Positions 1 to 9,737 of a stretch of 23,510 nucleotides of DNA are shown here, piece after piece. This DNA comes from Chara braunii (taxonomy: Eukaryota > Streptophyta > Charophyceae > Charales > Characeae). The DNA lies in assembly GCA_003427395.1 (NCBI GenBank), contig BFEA01000768.1, forward strand, positions 517,969-541,478, in the 5' to 3' direction. The notes below the pieces were generated by a model. That model was not told the DNA's origin. It saw only the letters and a program-made list of their open reading frames with translations, and searched no databases. Made by a program: the position numbers and the translations under genes. Position 1 is the stretch's first letter; each line of letters starts with the position of its first letter.

Positions 1-47
1 AAAAACGAAAAAGAAAAGACAACGAAAAAAAAAAGACAACGAAAAAG
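1..47. repeat. A-rich low-complexity tract
   Basis: An A-rich tract in which the short motif GACAACGAAAAA occurs twice (near 18 and 35). It runs into the CACGTG-bearing duplicated segment that follows. No coding potential is visible. Confidence 0.6.
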
Positions 48-168
48 ATGATCGAGCCACGTGGCTGCACCACGTACCGTGCCTTTTACCCCCTCTCCCC
101 CCAAGTCCCCCTAACCCTCCCCACGTGGCGCCATTTGTGTCTCTTTACCCACTCCCTTCCCTCAAATG
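41..168 (+). repeat. Direct repeat copy 1 with two CACGTG sites
   Basis: This segment recurs about 600 bp downstream at 639-753. Shared stretches include CCACGTGGCTGC, CCCTAACCCTCCCCACGTG and TTACCCACTCC. Both copies hold two CACGTG palindromes (here 58-63 and 122-127). CACGTG is the plant G-box core bound by bZIP/bHLH factors, but no promoter or gene is evident next to it, so a regulatory role is only a possibility. Confidence 0.65.
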
Positions 169-505
169 TGGCACCCGTCCTCCTTTCACCTGATCCCATC
201 TCCCCGCAATGGCTGCACTTGACCTGCGTCCCCCGATCTTAAATCCCCAATGACTGCCACACCCATCTTCCTTTTCCCTCCTCCTTACTCCCCCACCTCC
301 TCCTCTCCGTCCCATTGCATTTGGAACCCAAGACTTTTCAAGAACCTAATCCCGTCATCCTGTCCTGCCGTCATGGCCGCTTGTTTCCCTCTCCACTCCT
401 TCGCGATGTTTCCCTGCCTCTACTCATTCTCCCGATCAGGAGAGAAAAATGAAACCACTAGAGCCTGCTTCTCCCATTTACCCCTTCCCTCTCCCTCCCG
501 TGCCG
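169..505. other. Pyrimidine-rich DNA, no gene seen
   Basis: C/T-rich sequence without repeats of clear unit length. Reading frames crossing it are low complexity, rich in Pro, Ser and Leu, and extend into the microsatellite that follows, so I do not regard them as coding. Confidence 0.5.
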
Positions 506-558
<53 letters not shown>

Positions 559-565
559 CGCCCCC

Positions 566-626
<61 letters not shown>
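506..626. repeat. Compound microsatellite C(52)-CT-CA-A
   Basis: A run of 52 C (506-557) is followed by GCG, six C, about 12 TC units (567-590), about 12 AC units (591-614) and an 11-base A run. Four different simple repeats thus abut without spacers. The C run could form an i-motif, with a G-quadruplex on the complementary strand, and the CT run could form triplex DNA. Frames through it encode only homopolymeric Pro/Gly or Ser-Leu/Arg-Glu strings and are not genes. Confidence 0.95.
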
Positions 627-638
627 CACGAAGAGAAT

Positions 639-753
639 GAAAATGGATAAACGATCCAACCACGTGGCTGCGACATGTGACGCCCCTCCCCCCCCCTAAC
701 CCTCCCCACGTGAAGCAGCTTGTGTTTCCTTACCCACTCCATTCCGTCAATCG
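639..753 (+). repeat. Direct repeat copy 2 with two CACGTG sites
   Basis: Second copy of the 41-168 segment, diverged by substitutions and short indels. CACGTG sites lie at 661-666 and 707-712 and match the positions of those in copy 1. The two copies bracket the compound microsatellite. Confidence 0.65.
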
Positions 754-860
754 GTGATTGATGTCATTATTATCTTACCTTGTCCTCGTAAATCATGCTC
801 ATGCTCCTTATCTTTCATCTTCCTCGTCATCTTCATTTGTCAGCGTTGTCATGGTCGGGT

Positions 861-861
<1 letters not shown>

Positions 862-911
<50 letters not shown>
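862..911. repeat. (CT)25 microsatellite
   Basis: Fifty bases of perfect CT dinucleotide repeat. Overlapping open frames on both strands (Leu-Ser or Arg-Glu repeats) are artefacts of the repeat. Confidence 0.97.
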
Positions 912-913
<2 letters not shown>

Positions 914-1301
914 CCTTCGTGCACGCCAAAAAGGAAGCATGACTGTCCAGACTGTTTCATCAGAGGTTGAACCCTGACAATCTGCCCAAGATGCATCTGT
1001 GTGCGTGTGTGTGCCGTCATGTTCGCTATACACAGCTCCATAAAAAAAGGCTCGACTACGAAATGAATAAAATAAATAATTCAAAATGAAGAATTCTATA
1101 GTAATTGTCTTTTGATAAGATACCATGAAATCTTATACACCACCTTTAGATTAGATCCCATCAAGAATGACAAATTACTTCACTTTTATGACTTTTAGAC
1201 TGAACCAAGATTGCGTAGGTCGCCTGAGTGGGCGTAGGCAAGTCAGTAGGTCGTGTAGGCAAGCCCGTAGAGCACGCAGTACCAAGAACGGCATACCAAG
1301 C

Positions 1302-1304
<3 letters not shown>
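912..1304. other. Unassigned sequence between microsatellites
   Basis: Ordinary-composition DNA, A/T-rich around 1040-1190. I see no gene, RNA or repeat in it. Confidence 0.4.

Positions 1305-1363
<59 letters not shown>
1305..1363. repeat. (GA)29 microsatellite
   Basis: Fifty-nine bases of uninterrupted GA repeat. It leads directly into the G-rich purine minisatellite. Confidence 0.97.
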
Positions 1364-1364
<1 letters not shown>

Positions 1365-1875
1365 AACGGTGGGCAGGCCATAGGTGAGGAGGGCAGAGGT
1401 GAGCGGAGGTGGAGGTAAGGTGGGCAGAGGCGGAGGTGAGGTGGGCAGAGGCGAATGTGAGGTGGGTGGAGGTGAGCGTAGGTGGAGGTGGGAGCAGAGG
1501 TGAGTGGATGCGGAGGAGAACTGGGGCAGGGGAATGCCGAGGGAGAGGAATCCCAAGGGGTGGGGGGAGGCGGAGGCGGAGTGGACCGGCAGGCCGAGGC
1601 AGAGGCGAGATGGCCCCCGAGCGGAGAAGAGGTGGGTGGAGGCAGGGGGGAGATGGTGGGCGGTGGCGGAGGGGAGATGGGCGAAGGCGGAGAGGAGATG
1701 GCAGGAGGAGGTAGAGGAGAGGTGGGCGGAGGTGGAGGCGAGGTGGGCGCCATGCATAGAAGATGTGGGCGGAGGCCGAGAGGAGATGTTGGGCGGTGGC
1801 GCAGGGGAAACGGCTGGAGGAGGCGGAAGGTGGGAGCCGGTGGCGAAGCCGAGGTGGGAAGGCAGGAGGGCCTGT
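1364..1875. repeat. G-rich purine minisatellite
   Basis: About 500 bp of degenerate, irregular tandem repeats built on units such as GAGGTGGGCGGAGGCG and GGAGGTGAGGTGGGCAGAGG. Long frames stay open on both strands (over 200 codons each) because stop codons are rare in such DNA. Their products are low-complexity Gly/Arg/Glu or Pro/Ser/His strings with no domain. I treat the block as a minisatellite, with G-quadruplex potential on the plus strand. Confidence 0.85.
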
Positions 1876-1982
1876 TGGACTTTTGTGCTGGGAAAGCGAC
1901 GCCCTGCAACGGGCCCTATTTCCAATGGGCGCGCCGATCCGGGCCATCTGCGGTCCTACCGGACCAACGGTCCGAATTTCCG

Positions 1983-2168
1983 TGCGATCTTAAGACTTGA
2001 AGACTTTAAGATCACGTGGCAATCCAGACCGTCCGGGATTTTTGTGCGATCTTATGACTTTAAGATCGCGCGACGATCCAGGTCGTCCGACAAAACGGAT
2101 GGTCTGGATCACCACGTAAAGTCTTAAAGTCTTATAAGATCGCTGGGAAATCCGGACCGTCTACCGGT
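1983..2168. repeat. Cluster of ~50-bp direct and inverted repeats
   Basis: Related segments built on GATCTTA...GACTTTAAGATC followed by CGTGGCAATCCAGACCGTCC. Unit 1 (about 1983-2034, +), unit 2 (2046-2091, +) and a partial unit 4 (about 2136-2162, +) are direct; unit 3 (2097-2142) is inverted relative to unit 1, so 1986-2034 and 2097-2142 can fold together. Units 1 and 2 also contain an internal palindrome (GATCTTA/TAAGATC). CACGTG occurs at 2013-2018. It could be a foldback or MITE remnant. No target duplication was identified. Confidence 0.7.
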
Positions 2169-2404
2169 ACACCGCGGGTGGCCCGGATCAGCCAAATCTC
2201 ACGTACCGAATAGCGATTTCTATAAGTGTAGGGATGTTGAATGGCTGATCCAGAATCAATGTCCGATTCCCTCTTCTATTGCAGGTCTCACTTGAGGTCC
2301 ACCATAGACATGGCCGCCCCTCTCCCTCTTCTCTCTCATAGGCCGAGGCTCTGACGGACCACCAGGGTCTCGCCCTGCTGTCCAAAGGACAACACAAAGC
2401 AACT

Positions 2405-2518
2405 ATGGCTGCTCTAGCTCAGGCCGCCATGCCTTACTCTGCCTCGAAGCTTCTTGGTGTAGCTCTGCCCCAACGGCCCTTCCTGCTGCAGCGCCCACCA
2501 AGGCGATGAAGATGGCAA
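2405..2518 (+). pseudogene. Possible transit-peptide-like gene fragment cut by LTR A
   Basis: An ATG in a good plant initiation context (AACTATGGCT) opens a 34-codon frame beginning MAALAQAAMPYSASKLLGVA, then reaches TGA. Shifting by one base near 2490 gives a continuation, AAPTKAMKMAMR, ending exactly where LTR A begins (2519). The Ala/Ser/Leu-rich, acid-free composition followed by Lys/Arg/Met residues resembles a chloroplast transit peptide. A candidate 3' splice site (TTCTATTGCAG, ending at 2284) precedes it. It may be the 5' end of a nuclear gene for a plastid protein, broken by the retroelement. No mature-protein domain is visible, so this is weak. Confidence 0.22.
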
Positions 2519-3440
2519 TGCGAGGCTTAGGGCCTCGATATGCCCTTCAGGGCCCACTTTTCACACAGTCGGCCGCCCTAAGTGAAGGCAGGCACGACCG
2601 AGGCCTACAAGCCATTTCAGGGTCACCACGCAACTGGGGAAATTCAGGCAGTTGCGCAGCGCCAGTTGGTTGGAAGCACCCCGGGCCCAGGCTGCCTTCA
2701 TTGCATGTAACTAAGCCAGGCCCTGGGCCGGATACACAAAGTGGACTGAGCAAAGGTTGAGGGCAGTTGCTGCTGATAACCGCCTCAGGCTCTAGGCATG
2801 TTTCCTTCAGACGGAGGCTCAGCCTTCCTGGGCCTACCGGAAGCTTTTGGGCCGGGGCCCAGTACCGCAGCACAGCACGCAGCAGCAGGCCACTTCGATA
2901 TAGGGAAGGGCCTGCCCACGCATTGGACATTCGGGCACTGGCTGCTTTGTGCGCAAGCGCTGCTGCGCTATTGCCTGTCAGGCTCTCGCGCTCACGGGCG
3001 AACTGGAAGGAGCAGGCAGCCATAGCCAAGTTGCGCTGCTGTATGGTGGATGGGGCGCATGGTGGTCCTTGGGTGCAAGTGGCACCTGTGAGTTGGGGAA
3101 CGAGGTCGTGAGTGATACAAGAGACATACCTGGTGCTTGGCCGAGATCTGCTCGTACTTCGGGGAGCTGTTGACGTCATCAACCGCATTGTAGTCTAGGC
3201 TAGATAGAATCTGCCATTCGTAGTCTGGGCGCCGAGCGCCAGATAGGATATCAAAATTGGTTCTTCGTTGATGATGATGATGAGACTATTCCAGCATTGT
3301 CAATTATGAGCGTTTGGTGTGCTCTTATTTGGTGAAACTCGTGATGCAATTCTGCTTTTGGTTCGAGGTCACGACTATCTGGTCTCATGTGTACGATGCT
3401 GTTTGATTGCTGAAGTTCGCTATTGCTCATGTTCCTTGCA
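2519..3440 (+). repeat. LTR A, probable 5' LTR (922 bp)
   Basis: Starts TGCGAGG and ends CCTTGCA, giving the usual TG...CA ends, and stops three bases before the primer-binding site. It is homologous to the segments at 14788-15890 (minus) and 16248-16835 (plus). Shared islands include AGTGAAGGC near the start, CGCCAGTTGGTT, AGGCCCTGGGC, CACTTC-ATATAG (a TATA-like site, here 2897-2903), GCGCYGRGCRCCAGAYA and GATGCAATT-TGCT near the end. The copies are well diverged from each other by eye. No second LTR of this element was found downstream, so the LTR call rests on the ends, the PBS and the other copies. Confidence 0.7.
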
Positions 3441-3443
3441 ATT

Positions 3444-3455
3444 TGGTATCAGAGC
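3444..3455 (+). other. Primer-binding site for initiator tRNA-Met
   Basis: TGGTATCAGAGC is the familiar plant LTR-retrotransposon PBS, complementary to the 3' end of initiator tRNA-Met, where reverse transcription starts. It lies three bases after the TG...CA end of LTR A, which supports both calls. Confidence 0.75.
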
Positions 3456-4720
3456 TGTGGTTCGGTGCGCTAATCTGGCGCTTATCTTCTGCCTAATGCG
3501 GTACATGCACGTGGTGTGTACGGTGAGCGACCGTGCCGTGGGACGTGTGTAGTGAGGAGGGCGAAGATAAGTGGCGACCCAGGAGGTGAGGGGTATCACC
3601 AGGAAGGCTGTGTGGTGATTATTGGTTGTGCGCAGTGTGATGAGAACTATCCGGTGTGTGATTGATGCTGAGGTGGAACGGTTGTGCAATGCTGGTTGTG
3701 CCAAAGCAGCGATTGGTCATCACAATCAACATCAGGTCAGCTGGTGAGAATATCTATGGTTGGGGGCAGCTATTTTGAGGTACGTTGCACCTAAACCTTA
3801 TCTACCCTCTTCAACACTTCTTATCGTGAGGATGTGTGTTCTATCTTCAGAGTCCTCTCATGTGAGGAGTCGTGTGCACTCAACCTTGAGAGTTGTCAGC
3901 CTTCACGTGGAGCATCTGGAAGGAGAGGGCGGAGCTATCTAAAGGGCCCTGGACGAAGCACTGGGTCACGGTCACCATGCCAACCCACCGAGAGTAGAGC
4001 ACGCATGCTTTGCTGCTTTGTCCTTTGTCTGCTCGCTGCGTTGTAGAGGGGTTATGAAGGGCAGGCCAGCCCTAGGGGACAGACGAGACCGGGCGTCTAT
4101 AAATAAGCACCGGCAGGATACCTTCCATTGGTTGTGATCGTCGTCCTGTTTGCGATGTTAAAGAATTCCTGAGGACTTCGGGGGCCGTCCATAAAAACGC
4201 TTCCTGATTAGCCAATTGGTCGGTGTAAGGCTCGCTGCACGCGAGGATAAATACGGTGCAGGGCTGGCCAGTTCAGTAGGACTCGGGGCACAGGGGTGGG
4301 CTGTGCGCACACCTTCAGACACGCACGCTATCTGGATTGCTCAGGGACGTTGGCAACCTGAGACATTCAAAAAGAATTGAGCGAGGGGTAGATTCCAGGT
4401 GACAAGTTTCGGCAAGATTCCATTCTGCAAACAGACCCAAGAAATGATTCTATTTTTATTTTGATTAGTTAGATGTACAGCCATTGACATTTGACAGCCA
4501 GCATAGTTTAGAATTGTTCTTTGTTCATTGTGCTTCTGTTTGGGAACTAGTCAAAGTCAAAGTAGTTTCGTTCGTAGGAATCTGAACTTACCTGTTGAAC
4601 CCAAATGTATCTACTCTGACGCAGCCGCCAATTAATTAATTATTTTTAGTTGGTATGTGCACTACGCTGCGGTAGGCATCCAGAGCGTCCTCGTGCAGAC
4701 TGTGTATAGTGTTGTAGCTT
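3456..4720 (+). other. Retroelement untranslated leader, 1.27 kb
   Basis: The stretch between PBS and gag has no coding signal. It holds CACGTG at 3508-3513 and 3904-3909, and a TATA-like element at 4098-4105. The length is large but not unknown for gypsy leaders. It may instead be composite, with part of another element inserted. Confidence 0.5.
4098..4105 (+). promoter_or_regulatory. TATA-like element inside the leader
   Basis: TATAAATA followed by AGCACCGG, about 620 bp upstream of the gag ATG and 640 bp downstream of the PBS. A TATA box would normally sit in the LTR. This could be an internal promoter, part of a nested element, or chance. Confidence 0.3.
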
Positions 4721-6691
4721 ATGAGTGACAGGGAGGTCCCACAACCAGACGACCGGATCTTGCGATCGACTAGACGCCCGATAGCCCACTTGGCTTTAGG
4801 GCCAGAGGGTGACAGATTTCTGCTCCGCCAGCTTAGGGAGAGGCAGCAGCAGCAAAGGAGAGCTACGACAGCAGAGGCCAGCGGGGCATTCGCAAGCGAA
4901 GCCGCTGTTTCAGCAACCATGGCAACTGCTGCGCAACAGAGTTCTCAAGCCGATAGTTCAGAGTTTGTAGGGTCAACGGTTGCATAGACTCTGAGTCAGT
5001 CCACTGGCGTCATGGCGAGCCAGCCGTTAGTGATGACTCTCGAGGAGGTCGCCATACAGCGAGCTGCGTATCGCGAGGCACAGCTACAACAGGCTTTAGG
5101 AGAGATTAAGGCAGAAAAAGAAAGGATGATTAGAAGAAGAGCCAGGATGCAGCGGAGGCAAGCAGACATCAGTGAGTTAGAGGAGTTGGACCCTCCAGAG
5201 TTGGAGGATGATGTGAGGACCATACGGTCGGTCTTGCTAAGTGTAGTAGAGATGCAAGATCACCAGATGGAGATCTTACACGACATCCAGCAGAGTCTGG
5301 CTGTGTTAGTCGGGCGAGTGCAGGTGGCACCACCACTGTCCGGGCCCAGTGCCTGGCCCGTTGTACATCCTCCTCCATTTGTCCCACCAGTGACTGGGGT
5401 ATCCCCATATACATCCCCAACATCGGTCCAGCCTGTTTCCCTAGGTATGCCTTTGACAGGCGGGTTTTCAACAGGTCCTAGTGTATAGGTTCCTGTACAA
5501 TCAGTGTATTCCCAACCTCCGTTGCAGGTTGCCGTAACTGGGCAGCCTGTTGTCTCGCAGCCTGCACAGTCGCAGGGTACACAGCCCCAGCAGTCAGTGC
5601 AGCAGCCTGCACCACAGGGTCCACAGCCCGAACTGATGCAGGGACCAGCACAGAGTCAGTGGGTACCAAAGACAGCCATCGCCGCTCCGAAACCCTTTAC
5701 AGGGGATAAGAGGGGCGAAGACCTCAACACTTGGTTGAGGGCAGTGCCAGTCTATGTCAAGTGTAAACTTACCTTGCCACACGAGGAAGTGCTTGTAGCT
5801 GCATCCTATCTAGAGGGGACTCCAGCACGATGGTTAAGTGGTTTAGTGCAGCTACAGGGGTACGGTCATGACTTTCACGCTTGGGCAGTCACCCAGAAAT
5901 TGGATGACTTCGTTAAGTTGGTGGAAGACAGGTGGCATGATCCTCAGGAAGCCCCAAAAGCTATTGATGCGATCCTAACACTTCATACAAGGCAGTTTAA
6001 GTCAGTAAGGGAAGCCACTGACGCAATAGAGTGTTTGATCTGTGTCCCTGGGGTGCACTATGACCCCCAGGTCTTACTCACCTCCTACCTGAGATGCTTT
6101 CCCATGCCTCTCAGGAATCAGTTGGCCGGTGAGGCCAACATCAATATGCACAACTTTCCCTCGTTTAGCAAGAAGGCCCTAGACCTTGAGGCAAAGATAG
6201 GGCATGGACAGACACCCACTACCAATGGTAGGAGAAAGTCACTGCCTCCCAACAAGAAGGCGAAGGGTCGCATTATGTTTGTCGATAACGATGGTTCAAC
6301 CATCGAGTTAGATGACAACTTCCAGGAGGGAGTAGGTTCAGAAGCTGGCAGCGTAGAGGCTTCAGGGGGTGGAGTAGTCGCTGCCGTAGCTCAAAAAGGA
6401 AAGGCGGCCGGTAGACGCCATGGAGGTTCCCGGTCAAGGAGTCAAGTTGACCCCAATGCTCCCCCATGGGAGAAAGTGGGTCTCACTGAGGACGTGTGGA
6501 GTTATCGATACGCTCGGCAGGCTTGTATCCGTTGTGGCCAATATGGCCATAACCAATTCAAGTGCCGAAATAAGCAGGTGACCGAAAAGATCCCGCCTAC
6601 GATGTGGCAGGCATTGGGATCCTCCGCTCCCGTAGGTAGCAATGTGGCCAGCAGTTCTGGCACTGCTTTGGGAAACGCGTCGGGCCAATAG
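4721..6691 (+). pseudogene. gag: gag polyprotein, interrupted by two in-frame TAG codons
   Basis: One reading frame runs from ATG 4721 to TAG 6689-6691, broken by TAG at 4985-4987 and 5486-5488. N-terminal part: Gln/Arg/Ala-rich, then a heptad-like Leu/Glu/Arg/Gln stretch (about 5036-5320) that looks like a coiled coil. The part after the second TAG has 395 codons. A Gln/Pro-rich linker comes first, then a retrotransposon capsid-type domain (LNTWLRAVP ... YLEGTPARWLSGL, residues about 70-115), then basic/Gly-rich sequence, then a CCHC zinc knuckle, C341-x2-C-x4-H-x4-C354, for RNA packaging. Both internal stops fit Gln codons changed by CAG to TAG. The frame changes immediately after gag, so gag and pol are not one open frame here. 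Confidence 0.88.
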
Positions 6692-6693
6692 GA

Positions 6694-7490
6694 ATGGTAG
6701 TTGTTCCTGCTAGGGTCGAGGTGGTGGACACGCCCTTACCATCTCGAGAGATGGCCCAAGCTACTGACTCCATAGTCGTCCCGCAAAGACATTCTAGCCC
6801 ATCGAGCCTCTGTTCGATGAATATGTTTGGAGTGGTCTAGATCAGACCCACTAGCTTCTTGGACGACATTGGCCAAAGCCCCTAAGGGAGAGATGTTCGT
6901 CGGCGAGGTAGTCATCGGCGGACGCAAGGCCAAGGCTTATTATGACACTTGCTCGACTAGAAACTTCGTTAGTCGTGCGTGCGTTGAGAGGCTGCGCTTA
7001 CAGGGGCGAGTGCAGTGCCTGAGTCGACCTGTGGAGTCGACCTGTGCCAACAAACAGCGCATGGTAGTCAACGACTACCTCCAGGATGTTGAGTGTTGTT
7101 TCCCGTACGCGGGAGGGGAATTGAGACATCGTGTCTCATTCCTAGTGAGTGATGATCTCCCTATGGATATCTTGTTAGGTATGTACTACCTCTCCGTGGC
7201 ACAGCCCCAGTTTGACTGGGACCGAAAAGTTGTCAAACACACTTTGCGAGGTGGAGGGACCGCCAGATTACGTAAGTTCAAAGCTAGTAGTCTGCTTGAG
7301 TCCCACGGATGCATGTGTGTGGTCGCGTTCTATAACTATTATAAGCAAAATCCGGAGGAGGGTATGTATCTAGTCTATGTATCTGCAACAGGCGAGCCGG
7401 TGAAAATGCCGCCGGAGATAGAGGGAGTAGTTGCCAAGTACCCTGATCTATTTCAGGAGCCTACAGGGGTTGTTGAGAGGGAGGTTGATA
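6694..7490 (+). pseudogene. pol: pol: aspartic protease domain, frameshifted
   Basis: The pol reading starts at ATG 6694, two bases after the gag stop and in another frame, and ends at TAG 6838-6840. The reading then continues in the gag frame through a retropepsin-like domain (GEMFVGEVVIGGRKAKAYYD ...). The catalytic motif, normally Asp-Thr-Gly, reads Asp-Thr-Cys at 6944-6952 (TGC for an expected GGC). The flanking STRNFVS and the later DILLGM block identify the family, and the usual Asp after ILLGM is Tyr. Another frame break near 7487 joins it to reverse transcriptase. In an active element this enzyme would cut the Gag-Pol polyprotein in the particle; this copy would not. Confidence 0.85.
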
Positions 7491-8708
7491 GAGATTATCC
7501 CAGGTTCTAGTATCCCAAAGGGTAGGATCTATCGGATGTCTCCAGGCAAGCTTGATGAGCTTCGCCGGCAACTCAAGGAACTCGTAGAGAAGGGTTGGAT
7601 CCGGCCGGGTGTTTCTCCTTATGGATCGCCAGTCCTATTCGTACCGAAGAAGGTAGGAACACTTAGGATGTGCATTGACTATAGGGGCCTCAATGCCATC
7701 ACTGTCAAGCACAGAGAGCCCCTACCCCGCATCGACGACTTGCTAGATAGAGTGCAAGGGTGCCGGTACTTTAGTAAGATAGATCTGAAGTTTGGGTACC
7801 ATTAGATTGCAATCCGGCTCGAGGGTCAACACAAAACCGCATTTCAGACCAGGTACGGTCTGTACGAGTTTGTGGTGATGCCTTTCGGCCTTTGCAATGC
7901 TCCTGGCACCTTTCAGCACGCTATGAATCGGATATTTCATGACTACTTGGATAAGTTTGTCATCGTGTACCTCGATGACATTCTTATTTTTAGTAGGACT
8001 GTCGAGGAGCACGTTGCGCATTTGGACAAAGTCCTTAGCCTTCTTCGACAGCACAAGTTCAAGATCAACGGTGAGAAGTGCGAGTTTGACCAGCACCCGT
8101 GTCTTGTACTTGGGTCATGAGATTTCCGCAGAGGGTTTGAAGCCCGATGATGCGAAGGTGGCCAGCATTCGTGATTGGCCGTGTCCTCAGTCTGTGATTG
8201 AGATGAGGTCCTTCTTAGGGATGACAGGTTACTACCGCAATTTTGTTCAGAATTACAGCATAGCGGCTGCCCCTTCGACGGACTTGACTCTCCTTCACAC
8301 CCCATGGAAGTGGACAGACAGGTGTGAGGCTGCTTTCAGACAACTAAAGCATGCGTTGACACACCATGAGGTCTTGAAACTTCCTGATCTTGGCAAACCT
8401 TTTGTAGTAACTACGGATGCTAGTCAATATGGCATAGGCGTCGTACTTGCGCAGCAGGAGGGGAAGAAGTTGAGGCCGGTAGTGTACATGTCCAAAAAGA
8501 TGCCCTCTCAGAAGTTGGCTAAGTCCACCTATGAGAAGGTACTCTATGCGATCTATAAGGTGCTCACCCATTGGAGACACTATCTCCTTGGGAGGTTCTT
8601 CTACGTCAGGACTGATCATCAGACCCTGAAGTGGATCAAGACCCAACCTGTGCTCTCCGACGCTCTAAAGCATTGGATCGAAGTCATAGAGCAGTATGAC
8701 AGCCCCAG
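7485..8708 (+). pseudogene. pol: pol: reverse transcriptase and RNase H, broken
   Basis: Reverse transcriptase begins at [18 protein letters not shown], a hallmark of Ty3/gypsy. [44 protein letters not shown] and the catalytic YLDD (7968-7979) follow in order. TAG at 7803-7805 replaces the Gln expected after FGYH. A frame break near 8097 splits the YLGHEIS block. RNase H follows, with the TTDAS motif (Asp codon 8416-8418) and the connection TDHQTLKW. A further break near 8703 precedes its last block, where the usual ADALS reads AGALS (GGT at 8739-8741), losing a catalytic-type carboxylate. The cytoplasmic cDNA synthesis role is known for the family; this copy cannot be functional. Confidence 0.9.
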
Positions 8709-9737
8709 TACATCAAGGGCGAGTACAACAAGGTTGCTGGTGCGCTGTCGCATAGACCAGATTTCTCTGGTGCGCTGATCACTGAGTTTGGGCTTGCGGA
8801 CGATGTTACTCGCTCTATGGTGGAAGCCTATCGCGAGGACCGGTTTATGTCTAAGATCATACGCAGACTCAAGGCGAAGGACAAAGTGACTTCTGCCGAG
8901 TTTGTGTTGGTCAACGGACTGCTGTTCCTTGAGAAGGCAGGGAATAAACGTCTGTGTGTGCCAGATAGGGAGTCTTTGCGTAGTTTATTTTTAGGCGAGT
9001 GTCATGATGCCACCAGACATTTTGGTTTCAAGACGACTGCAGCCAATCTGCTGCAGCGATTCTGGTGGCCCACGATGATGAGAGATGCCAAGCTGTACGT
9101 GGAGACTTGTCAGGTCTGTCAGAGAGACAAGCCCCGTACGCAGGCCCCTCTTGGGGTCCTCAAGCCCCTTCCGATTCCGGAAAGGCCCGGTGAGAGCCTG
9201 TCTATGGACTTCATGGACACGCTGGTCACCGGCAAGAGTGGAATGAGACACATCTTTGTTATCGTGAACAGGTTTAGTAAGTACACTAGGTTAGTTGCAA
9301 TGCCGGAGACAGCAAAGACTGAGTATGTGATCAGACTCTTCAAAGAGAACAAGGTTAGAGACTTTGGGCTCCCAAAGTCTATTGTTAGTGACAAGGATGT
9401 CCGATTCACAAGCGAGTTGTGGAAGGCTGCAGCTGCAGAACAGGGAACACAGCTGCAGATGACTTTTGGGAACCATCCCGAGGCCAATGGCCAAGCAGAG
9501 CAGCTTAATCGCGCTGTGCAACACCTGTTGCGGCACTACATCAAGCCCAATCAGGTGGACTGGGATGAGAAACTTGCTCTCATCGCCAACCTGTATAACA
9601 ATGCTGTGCACAACGCAACTGGAGTAAGTCCTAATAGTCTGCTACTGACTTTCAAGCCCAGACTGCCCCTACACTTTCTGCTACCTGACAATCAGTCAAC
9701 TGCTGCACCCGGCACCCTTGAGTTTGCCTCGCTATGA
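8705..9737 (+). pseudogene. pol: pol: integrase, zinc-binding and catalytic domains
   Basis: The longest undamaged part of pol. Numbered from the Met at 8817, the zinc-binding domain shows H63-x4-H68-x29-C98-x2-C101. The catalytic core has D131 (SMDFMD), D192 (VSDKDVRF) and E228 (NGQAEQLN), spaced D-x60-D-x35-E, so the DDE triad is intact. The usual VDRFSK block reads VNRFSK. The frame ends at TAA/TAG-type termination by 9737 because a break near 9728 moves the C-terminal part into another frame. In an active element integrase inserts the cDNA into nuclear DNA. Confidence 0.9.

Noticed and set aside
110-120. CCCTAACCCT telomere-like motif (also near 697)
   Set aside because: Only one and a half units each, carried by the duplicated segment; not a telomeric array.
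1161-2127. Overlapping open frames of 170-254 codons on both strands
   Set aside because: They lie in the GA microsatellite and G-rich minisatellite; products are low complexity and open simultaneously on both strands.
2506-3188. Frames inside LTR A, including a 213-codon minus-strand frame
   Set aside because: They are not maintained in LTRs B and C, which carry indels in this part; the region is LTR sequence.
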